Shown: positions 1 to 11,300 of the stretch, in pieces | Layout: every line of letters begins with the position of its first letter | Position numbering within the stretch: position 1 is the first letter of the stretch | Source of the DNA: Sipunculus nudus | Taxonomy: Eukaryota; Annelida; Sipuncula; Golfingiida; Sipunculidae | DNA: 64,000 nt | NCBI GenBank assembly: GCA_026874595.1 | Contig: CM049316.1 | Location: 40,935,695-40,999,694, forward strand | Reading direction: 5' to 3' | Made by a program: the position numbers and the translations under genes | Notes under the pieces: generated by a model | What the model was told of the DNA's origin: nothing | The model's input: only the letters and a program-made list of their open reading frames with translations | Database searches by the model: none

Positions 1-534
1 TCAGGCGCTTCACTCAAAATAGATGCCGTTACCTTAGACAGATTCAGTGACATATGTATGCGCCGACCACCTTTTACTTTAAAATTACAATTAAGTTACT
101 ACACTTATTGATGCATGCATTTTTCTGTTGTTCAAATAATGCATTATATATAGATGAGGGCCCCTCAAATAACATAGTTAACAACTTGCATTGGATACCA
201 TACAAAAAATCATAATAGTATCATGATAATAATGCACGAACTAACCATATTTGATATGTTAAGTCGGAGACAATTTTACTGCCACGCAGTTTGGTCAGTT
301 TTTCCCGAACTCATTGGGTAATGTTGTAAATCATGTAAATCCCATTGTTAATCATTCAACAAATACAACGATAAAGGTCCTGTTCTGTTTTTGTTTTTTT
401 TCTCTCTCTCTCTTTCTCTCTCTCTCTTCTCAGATTATGAAATCAGGTTTCAAGTCCTGTTCTGGGTTGTAAATTAAAATCTCGACTGAGGTTAAATTAA
501 AAAAAATAGATGTGTCGGAACGACACGAATGGCC
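1..534. other. Non-coding, no gene seen
   Basis: AT-rich sequence without a recognisable gene. A CT-rich simple repeat lies at about 399-430. Confidence 0.6.
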
Positions 535-1640
535 CCGCCTGGGGCAAATTAGAAACATTTGTAAAATTTTGTAAATTTTTTTAAGTTCAGGAGGTGTCAT
601 ATGGTCAAAAGTAGGTCAACAAGGGCAAAATGCAAACACGATCTGTAACGGGTCATTATCAAGCAACACACCTAAAATCAATTCTGTAGGCATTGTGAAA
701 AAAAAAGTCCATACATGTGCATTTTTCATAAATATTTCTGTCTTTCATGAAATTTTCTATGTTCAGGATCTGTCAAATGGTCAAAAGTAGGTCACCTGGG
801 ACAAAACAAGAACTCGATCTGTAACTGGTCATTATCTGCCAACACACCAAAAATCAGGCCCGTATCTGCAGGCATTGCGAAAAAAAGTCTGTACATGTGC
901 ACTTGTCATGAAAATTTATATTTTTTTATGAAATTATCTATGTTAGGGCATCGTCAAACAGTCAAAAATAGGTCAACTGGGACAAAACGTGAACTCGATC
1001 TGTAACTGGTCATTATCTGCCAAACACTTAAATCAGGCCAATATCTGCTGGCATTGCGAAAAAAAGTCCTTACCTGTGTATTTGTCATGAAAATTTATAT
1101 TTTTCATGAAATTTTCTATGTTCAGGAGCCGTAAAACAGTCAAAAGTAGGTCAACTGGGACGAAACGCGAACTCGATCTGTAACTGGTCATTATCTGCCA
1201 AAACACCTAAATCAGGCCAATATCTGCTGGCATTGCAAAAAAAAAAGTCCGTACCTGTGTATTTGTCATGAAAATTTATATTTTCCATGAAATTTTCTAT
1301 GTTCAGGAGCCGTAAAACAGTCAACAGTAGGTCAACTGGGACGAAACGCGAACTCGATCTGTAACTGGTCATTATCTGCCAAAACACCTAAATCAGGCCA
1401 ATATCTGCAGGCATTGCGAAAAAAAAGTCCTAACCTGTGTATTTGTCATGAAAATTTCTATTTTTCATGAAATTTTCTAAGTTTAGGAGCCGTAAAACGG
1501 TCAAAAGTAGGTCGACCAGGACGAAACGCGAACTCGATCTGTAACTGGTCATTATCTGCCCACACACCAAAAAATCAGGCCAATATCTGCAGGCATTGCG
1601 AAAAAAAGTCCGTACAACTGTTTGATTTCGGAATGACGGA
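535..1640. repeat. Tandem array, about 180-bp unit, six copies
   Basis: The phrase gtcaaaagtaggtcaac recurs near 603, 780, 960, 1140, 1320 and 1500, so the period is 177-181 bp. Each unit also carries gaactcgatctgtaactggt. Units become more alike to the right. The array ends in ggaaggacggaaggacgga and a GC-rich hairpin (gccccggccac/ gtagcgggggc) at 1672-1699, a layout I associate with molluscan genomes. Short minus-strand open frames here are repeat artefacts. Confidence 0.9.
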
Positions 1641-1699
1641 AGGACGGAAGGACGGACATGGGTAAAACTATATGCCCCGGCCACTTTGTAGCGGGGGCT

Positions 1700-4486
1700 T
1701 AAAAATTTACAAGTGCATATGATTTTGATATTTAAAAGCATTTGTATTTGTATTTGATTACATATATCCGCATTTGCATTTGAAACATTTGCATTCTGAA
1801 CCTGTTTGCATATACCCAGTGCTTCCCCTGTGTCACGTGGGGTTTTTCTATCGTGAACTGTTAAAACAAAACGAGCTGTGTCAGTTAAAGGTTGATAAAT
1901 GAGAGTAGAAAGTATTCAGAGACGGCATACCTGCACCAACATCCTGAATTACTACTAGGATTCTGGTAAACTTTCGTGGAAATACATAAAAGCAAACCAA
2001 GAAAAGTACGTATCACGGCCGACCAGTTCCATGGTTGCGAATCAGCCGTGCGCGGCAGAACAAAGGTTATACGTTGATCCTCACCTTTGCACACATTGCA
2101 GGCCGCAGGCAAAGGAAACTATCACAGCCTTCGAACACTTACACTTAAGGTTCCCCCTGGTACAAACTGCCATATCGCTCAGAGATAATTAATCCGTCAA
2201 ACAAACATGTATGGTGATCAAAATGACCTCAGGAGCGAATAGAGGGTTTCAGAAAAGGGAGACTAATAGGGAAGCTACAGAGGCCAGACACTGATGCGTC
2301 GAGTGTTTAGGAGGAAGTATATCTACTGTCATTGTTGTAGAAACTTTTGAAAAATTAAGCTGCATTGGTGCAATTTGTGGCAGTTTTGGAGGTTGTTTCT
2401 CGTAATTACGCGTGTATGGTTTCCCGCCTATCCGCCAGTCAAATGTTTAATGGGTTGTTCCTTGGGAAGTGGACTAGCAAGCCCCCCCCCCCCCCCGCCC
2501 CCCGAAAACAATGTTTCCATTATTTTATTCCGAATTTATTAAGAACGTTTGCTGACAGACCAACCAACGGCGGCAAAAACAAATTACCTCCCGAAGAAGG
2601 GATTGCAAGATTTCAGCACAAGTCTGGTTGTCGCCAGATTTGTAGGCCCTATAGGTCGCCTGACTGGGCTATAATATCAGTAAAATGATCCAGGAAAAAG
2701 ATACCTTTAACATCTTAAACAATGGATAAAAACGTTAACCTTATTTGCCAGTTCCATAAAGCGCAAATAACAGTCCATTTATTAAATTGTGGAGACGAAA
2801 TTATGTCCTTTCATAGAGTTTACCGATTTATCATTGGGATTTGTCTTCATATTAATGAATTAATATGCATTCACAAATTTGTCAACTTGACAAGTATAAG
2901 TAAAACCAGGTAAAAATAGAGTTCTTATTTCATGCTTTGTATTAATTAACATTCATTATCTGTATGGAGTTTACTGATCTGAGCATATCTAATTTAAAAC
3001 ATGAAAACATTTCCCACATTATTTTATATTATTTTCAAAGAAAATGATATATTAACCATCATCTTACTGTTCAATTTATTATATTACAGTCTAGTTCCTG
3101 TACCATTTGAACAATGATGATCTACAATAGTGAGTGTATTGATGTAAAATTTATTGGGTGCAATTAAGGCCAACTTGGCCAAGCCATAATGTGCTTTAAA
3201 TCATGAAATGACAGACAATAATACTAACACATTACACCCCATATTTTGCAATAAATCTTTCAGGTGGTGGGTCATTAAGCCTTCTCATTCTAATTGGCAT
3301 GCTGAACCCAGGTGGCAGAGTGAGATATTCTGATATATGGATCAAGGTGTGTGTATGGGGTGGAGGGCATCTGCCTGTCCAAGGGGGGGGGGGGGGGGGT
3401 TGTGGAATAGTTTTGAACATGAAGAAATATAAATAGACTAGGATGCTTTTTGTAACTGTTTGTGTTAAGATGTTATAAACAGGGATATATCCAGCCACCT
3501 GATGACTTGAGATGGGTCGACGGTTTGGTCGTCTCCCTATTTACACAGCTGTGTGGTATATGAGCACATTATAATCGTAAAGTATGTACAATCAGATACA
3601 AATCTAATATTTTTGTAAAAAGGAAGAGTGAAAGCAACAGAAAATAACGTATGAACATCAATATATCCCCTAACCTAAACTTTCATCTCCACTTTGTTAG
3701 CCTTTGCTCACTGTACTCTGCTGGTACTGCTGGTGGCTAAGTCACCTAATATAAGAAATCTCAGGAACAGATATACACAACTGAATGCATAAAATCCAGT
3801 CTTCCTCCTCTTTGGTTTGATTGTTACATGGTGGTCTCAAAAGCCCCCAGTTTGCTCATCTGGTTTGTAACCTTCGACTTGGTTATTTAGATCCTATATC
3901 GTCCAAGATGCTTAGGTATCACCGGACATTATACCTACCCCCTTTTAAATAGGCTCAATTCTTCTGGAGCATATTGACACTTTACAAGTTCAATGTCCCC
4001 ATTTTTTTATTTATCTGAGGACTTAACTGAAACAATTTTTTTATCAAATTTGAGGGAAAATATACCTGGGGGCAGCATCCTGCAGCTACTCAGAAGTGGT
4101 TTAAAGTACAGGTAGTCCTAAAACATAATACAGACTTTGGAAAGGTAAATCAAGATATGCAGTTCAGTGAAATTTATAGTATTAGCAAGGTCTCACTCAA
4201 ACACTCTCCTGCTGTCTCTCATTAAGTTAAACCACTGTAAAATCAATGTAAAACTTGTACTGTTTATATTATAATATTTATTATATATACTATCAATCTA
4301 TCATACAAAAAAATACCTGCCAACTTAATTTAGCAAATTGTCTATTAAGTGACCTTATCTTTACACCATGCACTAATCATTCCATGTCCTTTAGAGTGCA
4401 CTCATTACCCTTGCCCAATAAGGGGGCGCCAAAGGTATATATTGCATTCAGGTGTGTATGCATGTAAGTAGGTCTGTATATAATGA
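1700..4486. other. Intergenic, no confident gene
   Basis: A moderately CpG-rich stretch lies at about 1880-2660, but I recognise no protein. Poly-C at about 2482-2505 and poly-G at about 3383-3400 break up chance open frames. The rest is AT-rich and unremarkable. Confidence 0.5.
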
Positions 4487-4494
4487 TGTATGTC

Positions 4495-4567
4495 CAGTGG
4501 CGTCAATTTTTCTTCAAGGGTGGGGGGGATAACTCGCCAACCCCCCCCCCAACACACACACACACAT

Positions 4568-4610
<43 letters not shown>

Positions 4611-4792
4611 TATATATATACCTTTTCTGCATCTGTATGACACATTTCAAATATATATATATACTTAATTACATTTCAAATATATTTCAATATAATATTC
4701 TCTGTAAACTCATAAATGGAGCATGTCTATATTTCATTCAAATCTATATTTCATTTACAATTACAATGTTATCATCCCCCCACTTTTCAGAG

Positions 4793-4840
<48 letters not shown>

Positions 4841-4931
4841 GAAAAGTGGGGATGATAACATTGACCATCCCCCCCTTGCCAAAAAGTGGGGGGATATATA
4901 CCCCCCATCCCCCCCTATATTGACGCCCCTG
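4495..4931. mobile_element. Non-autonomous hAT-like MITE with 8-bp target duplication
   Basis: Ends cagtggcgtcaat (4495-4507) and attgacgcccctg (4919-4931) are inverted repeats with one mismatch. Both sides carry the identical 8-bp duplication tgtatgtc (4487-4494 and 4932-4939). Inside is a nested hairpin: the arms around 4766-4792 and 4839-4865 (atgttatcatcccc and its complement) flank an (AT)n core. An 8-bp duplication and CAGnGGCG ends are typical of hAT elements. No transposase is present. Confidence 0.9.
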
Positions 4932-4939
4932 TGTATGTC

Positions 4940-5266
4940 TCCCTGGACTTGTAACTAATGCACTAATGCACTTTGCCACATGATAATTTTGCACAAAGTA
5001 GGTTTCTCCAGTACCTTTGTCCTCCTTTAAGATAATTCACATCTGGAATCTAGTTTCTTAAATGCTCAAGGTAGTGATATCTTAAACCATAGTTCATTTT
5101 TCATGCACCAGATGGCAGCAGCCCATGGGTCTCCAGTCTTGGTCTTGTTTGTTAATTATGTCTATTCTTCTTTTGATTCTTGACATATAAGCACATGCTA
5201 TATAATTAGCACTATGCATCAGCAGTAATAAATAATTCATGAAGATTTATGTCTGTTTTTAGCTGA
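4940..5266. other. PITRM1 3' UTR and downstream flank
   Basis: Sequence after the PITRM1 stop codon on the minus strand. No canonical AATAAA was noticed close by; nothing else recognisable. Confidence 0.5.
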
Positions 5267-5363
5267 CTACTGTTTCTTGATCGTCCAATGATCTTGCTGA
5301 CACATGGAATTTTCTGGACCTAGGAGTGTTACTGAGCTGGTCCTTACTGCTGGAGTCAGGTAC
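5267..5363 (-). CDS. PITRM1: PITRM1 exon 29, terminal coding exon
   Basis: 97 nt. Encodes [20 protein letters not shown] then [11 protein letters not shown] and TAG at 5267-5269. LLGPEN and W-I near the end match human ILGPENPKIAKDPSWII. Acceptor cttcag. I saw no clear AATAAA close downstream. Confidence 0.93.
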
Positions 5364-8300
5364 CTGAAGAAAAACATTTATAAATTCTATCAAATGAACT
5401 ATTTCAAAACAATTCAATACACTTTTTTCCTTGACATATCTCTACTTACTTAAAAATAAAAGCAGTCGGTACATTAGGCAAACGATTAGAACACAAGGCT
5501 TTCAATCAGAACATAAGGCATACGGTAAGAATATGAGAATAACAGTAAGAACATAACACCTATAGTAAGAACAAGAGACTTACAGTAAGAACATAAGACT
5601 TAATGTAGTACAGTTAGAACATGATACTTATAGTTAGAATATGAGACTTACAGTCAGAACATGACACTACCAGTAAGAAAATAAAACTTAAGAGTAATAT
5701 CAGCATTAGCATGAGACATTCAGTTAGAACATGAGACTTTCAGTGAACATGAGACTTACAGTAAGAACAATGGACTTACACTGAGAAAATGACACATACA
5801 GTAAGAGCAAAAGATGGACAATAAGAACATGAGACACAGTTAGAACATGAGACAAACAGTTAGAACATGAGACTGACAGTATGAACATGAGACTTACAGT
5901 AAGAGCATGAGACTTACTTGCTTGCGACATTGACTAGGTCATCCTTACTGACTTGGAACAACTGGCCCCGATGTTGCTGTTTCATCTCGTCTGTGATGCC
6001 ATGCAGGAAGACTCGCTGGCCCTTCCTCCCGGGGGGCTCAGGGGCATCCACCTGGTTAACGATCAGAACAAGGTCTGAATCAAAACCCAGCAAATATACA
6101 CAGTCTATGGTTCCCCAGGGTCAGCATCACAGACTTTCATCTCTCTTTGATTAACGATGATACATATCTTCTGAAGTTTTAGCTTAGGCCACACCAAATA
6201 AATAAATTGTTCAATGTACATTGGGACAAAAAATATGGAGCAAGAGGGTGAATGTTTTTTAATATATAGTAAAACCTCTCCTTACAACCACCTCACCTTA
6301 GTGACCCCCTCAATATAACGACCACTTTTTCATGGTCTCAAATCTTTTCTGCTCTTTATATCAGACCTCCCTTGGATGACCACCTAAAAATGTAACTTCT
6401 TTATCAGGGTCCCCAGCCCTAGTCAGGTAATGATTCTTGAGTACTAATTTCAGCCTTTAAATCAACAACTAAAATTGCATTTCAATTCAATGATACTTAT
6501 ATGAACAAAAATTTCATATTATCAACACTTAATGATTCTTTTAGGGATTGTGGGATGAGCACATATAACAACATTTCTGGGGACCTTACACTGATTCACT
6601 GAAAAAATAATGATCTGCTAAAAAATTGAAGAAATGATTCATTAGCATGACTTCCCTTTTGGTGTGGCCTCAGCAAGGTTGGCAAATTTGGCATCAGTCA
6701 AGATTTAATAAGATTAACTTCATTCAAATATGGTACTTTCTCTTATGGGAATTTTTCCTCTAATGGCCTGGTCTCTGAATTATCTGATTTAATGCACTCT
6801 GTACACACCAGGAAATAATTCATATCAAATATTTATAAGACAGGTGGTCTAATGGACTATGATGAAAGATTGAAGGTTACAATCAAGGTTATCAGATACA
6901 TTCATAAAATGGCTCCAGTTATCCATTCTTTCACATCTAAATGTCATAATAAGTAACATCAGTTAAGTGTCAGGCAAGAGAAGTTTTCATAGCTGAGAGA
7001 AGAGCAAGAGTTTGGCTTTATTTATGTATGATAACAGAAACTTTTTTCTTCTGAGAGAAGACTGCTTTATTTATGTTATCCGGGAGAAGACTGAGAGTTT
7101 GGTTTGATCCATGTGTGTTCGGAGAAGACTGAGAGTTTGGTTTGATCCATGTGTGTTGGGAAAAGACTGAGAGTCTGGTTTTATCCATGTGTGTTGGGAG
7201 AAGACTGAGAGTCTGGTTTGATCCATGTGTGTTGGGAGAAGACTGAGTGTTTGGTTTGATCCATGTGTGTTGGGAGAAGACTGAGAGTTTGATTTGATCC
7301 ATGTGTGTTGGGAGAAGACTGAGAGTTTGATTTGATCCATGTGTGTTGGGAGAAGACTGAGAGTTTGGTTTGATCCATGTGTGTTGAGAGAAGGCTGAGT
7401 GTTTGGTTTGATCCATGTGTGTTGGGAGAAGACTGAGAGTCTGGTTTGATCCATGTGTGTTGGGAGAAGACTGAGAGTCTGGTCTGATCCTTGGTTTGAT
7501 CCTTGTGTGTTGGGAGAAGACTGAGAGTTTGGTTTGATCCATGTGTGTTGGGAGAAGACTGAGAGTCTGGTTTGATCCATGTGTGTTGGGAGAAGACTGA
7601 GAGTCTGGTCTGATCCTTGGTTTGATCCTTGTGTGTTGGGAGAAGACTGAGAGTTTGGTTTGATCCTTGTGTGTTGGGAGAAGACTGAGAGTTTGGTTTG
7701 ATCCATGTATGTTGGGAGAAAACTGAGTGTTTGGTTTGATCCATGTGTGTTGGGAGAAGACTGAGAGTTTGATTTGATCCATGTGTTGGGAGAAGACTGA
7801 GAGTTTGATTTGATCCATGTGTGTTGGGAGAAGACTGAGAGTTTGGTTTGATCCATGTGTGTTGAGAGAAGAATGAGTGTTTGGTTTGATCCATGTGTGT
7901 TGGGAGAAGACTGAGAGTTTGGTTTGATCCATGTGTGTTGGGAGAAGACTGAGAGTCTGTTTTTATCCATGTGTGTTGGGAGAAGACAGAGAGTCTGGTC
8001 TGATCCTTGGTTTGATCCTTGTGTGTTGGGAGAAGACTGAGAGTTTGGTTTGATCCGTGTGTGTTGGGAGAAGACTGAGAGTTTGGTTTGATCCTTGTGT
8101 GTTGGGAGAAGACTGAGAGTTGGTTTTGATCCGTGTGTGTTGGGAGAAGACTGAGAGTTTGGTTTGATCTGTGTGTGTTGGGAGAAGACTGAGAGTTGGG
8201 TTTGATCCATGTGTCTTGGGAGAATACTGAGAGTTGGGTTTGATCCATGTGTCTTGGGAGAAGACTGAGAGTTGGGTTTGATCCATGTGTCTTGGGAGAA

Positions 8301-11300
8301 GACTGAGAGTTGGGTTTGATCCATGTGTGTTGGAAGAAGACTGAGAGTTGGGTTTGATCCATGTGTGTTGGGTGAAGACTGAAAGTTGGGTTTGATCCAT
8401 GTGTGTTGGGAGAAGACTGAGAGTTTGGTTTGATCCATGTGTGTTGGGAGAAGACTGAGAGTTTGGTTTGATCCATGTGTGTTGGGAGAAGACTGAGAGT
8501 TTGGTTTGATCTGTGTGTGTCGTGAGAAGACTGAGAGTTTGGTTTTATCTGTGTGTGTCGGGAGAAGACTGAGAGTTTGGTTTGATCAGTGTATGTCGGG
8601 AGAAGACTGAGAGTTTGGTTGATCCGTGTGTGTTGCGAGAAGACTGAGAGTTTGATTTGATCCATGTGTGTTGGGAGAAGACTGAACGTTTGGTTTGATC
8701 CATGTGTGTTGGGAGAAGACTGAGAGTTGGGTTTGATCCATGTGTCTTGGGAGAAGACTGAGAGTTGGGTTTGATCCATGTGTGTTGGGTGAAGACTGAA
8801 AGTTGGGTTTGATCCATGTGTGTTGGGAGAGGAGTGAGAGTTTGGTTTGATCCATGTGTGTTGGGAGAAGACTGAGAGTTTGGTTTGATCTGTGTGTGTC
8901 GTGAGAAGACTGAGAGTTGGGTTTTATCCGTGTGTGTCGAGAGAAGACTGAGAGTTTGGTTTGATCAGTGTGTGTCGGGAGAAGACTGAGAGTTTGGTTG
9001 ATCCGTGTGTGTCGGGAGAAGACTGTGAGTTTGGTTTGATCGAATCTGTTGGGAGAAGACTGAGTGTTTGGTTTGATCCGTGTGTGTTGAGATAAGACTG
9101 AGAGTTTGGTTTGATCCGTGTGTGTTTGGAGAAGACTGAGAGTTTGGTTTGATCCATGTGTGTTGGGAGAAGACTGAGAGTTTGGTTTGATCTGTGTGTG
9201 TTGGGAGAAGACTGAGAGTTAGGTTTCAACTATGTCTCATGACAGAAACTGTTTATACCTGAGAGAAGAATGAAAGTTTGTTTTTTAATCTGTCTTGTAA
9301 GGGAAGTTTTTATACTTCATCTTTGTTACCTGAGAGAAGACTGACAGTTGGCTTTGTCTTTGTTACCTGAGAGAATACTGACAGTTGGCTTTGTCTTTGT
9401 TACCTGAGAGAAGACTGAGAGTTTGGCTTCGTCTATGTGTCTTGGGAGAAGACTGAGAGTTGGGTTTGATCCATGTGTCTTGGGAGAAGACTGAGAGTTG
9501 GGTTTGATCCATGTGTCTTGGAAGAAGACTGAGAGTTGGGTTTGATCCATGTGTGTTGGGTGAAGACTGAAAGTTGGGTTTGATCCATGTGTGTTGGGAG
9601 AGGACTGAGAGTTTGGTTTGATCCATGTGTGTTGGGAGAAGACTGAGAGTTTGGTTTGATCTGTGTGTGTCGTGAGAAGACTGAGAGTTTGGTTTTATCC
9701 GTGTGTGTCGGGAGAAGACTGAGAGTTTGGTTTGATCAGTGTGTGTCGGGAGAAGACTGAGAGTTTGGTTGATCCGTGTGTGTCGGGAGAAGACTGAGAG
9801 TTTGTTTGATCGAATGTGTGTTGGGAGAAGACTGAGAGTTTGGTTTGATCGGTGTGTGTTGGGAGAAGACTGAGTGTTTGGTTTGATCCGTGTGTGTTGA
9901 GATAAGACTGAGAGTTTGGTTTGATCCGTGTGTGTTTGGAGAAGACTGAGTGTTTGGTTTGATCCATGTGTGTTGAGATAAGACTGGGAGTTTGGTTTGA
10001 TCCGTGTGTGTTTGGAGAAGACTGAGAGTTTGGTTTGATCCATGTGTGTTGGGAGAAGACTGAGAGTTTGGTTTCAACTATGTCTCATGACAGAAACTGT
10101 TTATACCTGAGAGAAGAATGAAAGTTTGTTTTTTAATCTGTCTTGTAAGGGAAGTTTTTATACTTCATCTTTGTTACCTGAGAGAAGACTGACAGTTGGC
10201 TTTGTCTTTGTTACCTGACAGAATACTGACAGTTGGCTTTGTCTTTGTTACCTGAGAGAAGACTGAGAGTTTGGCTTCGTCTATGTCTTGCTGACTGAAA
10301 CTGCCATCAGAAGCCCACTGGGTAGCACCGTCAAAGGCAGCGACTGTCTTACTGCTGTTTGGGTCCCTGAAATATAACAACATATTGATAAGATCAGCCT
10401 TAACATTATGAGGAACTTTTTTTAGAATTACAGGGATTAGCAGGTTAATCTGAATAATGTGACTTAAAATATCATTCATCTGGTGAAACAATAACCAGGG
10501 GTACAGGAAAGGATTTATTGAAAGAGGGGGGGGGGGGGGATGACAGGGGAGGGGTTGGTAGTGGATTACCAAGCAAAATCAATTTATTTTTCCTAAAATT
10601 ATTGCCAAAAAAAAAAAGAAAAACAATGTTTTTAACTTTTAAAATTTTCAAGTAAAGTTTTTTTTAATTATTTTTTTCTGCAGGTAATTGCCTCCATTTA
10701 ATATGCACAGTCTAAACTTATCTTACATGGAGGTTCTGTGTATGTACTCACCCTTTTGGCATCCAATCAGATTATGTGTGTCAAGTGTCACCCTGGGCCA
10801 TCCAATGCTGGTATAAATGAACTTGTACACCACTGATTCCTCTTGAGGAGACCAGATATGCTTAACACAGAGTGTGTCATGTCCATTCTTTAAGTGACTT
10901 AACCACCCATTTCCCTACCAGGCTCGGGCAAACCTGTTCAGGAAACCTAAACTCTACCTAGTTTTACAAAAACTCGGTTTTAGTATAACTGGTAGAGTCA
11001 CGCATGGATCATGACCTGCCTCTGTCAGTTTAGAAACCCACACCTCCAAGTGACCTGGCTCAGTGGTCAGACATGCTGATGTATCATGCTAAGACTGTCT
11101 TTGACCTACACTCCTTACATGGCGGTTTTACACTGCAATCATTCCAGATCTCCTTCGCTCAAACTGCTGCTATGTTTAAAAAGTTTTTCAGGGTCTGAAC
11201 ACCAGGGTTGGCAAAGGGCCAAGAATCAGACCAATGAGAGCAGGTATTGCAGGTGAAAAATTTGGAGTTGGGTGCACAATGTGATACCAGGCTCCCATTG

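Noticed and set aside
1885-2112. 75-codon minus-strand frame with cysteines (CNVCKG, SGCWCR)
   Set aside because: No recognisable domain, too short, in an area without other gene signals.
7018-10077. Long minus-strand open frames (up to 532 codons) rich in [14 protein letters not shown]-type repeats
   Set aside because: They follow the 38-bp unit through all frames, lie in an intron, and have no start context or similarity; products of repeat structure.
7080-10286. Regular repeats that might suggest a CRISPR array
   Set aside because: No unique spacers between units, eukaryotic intron context, and the units derive from an exon.
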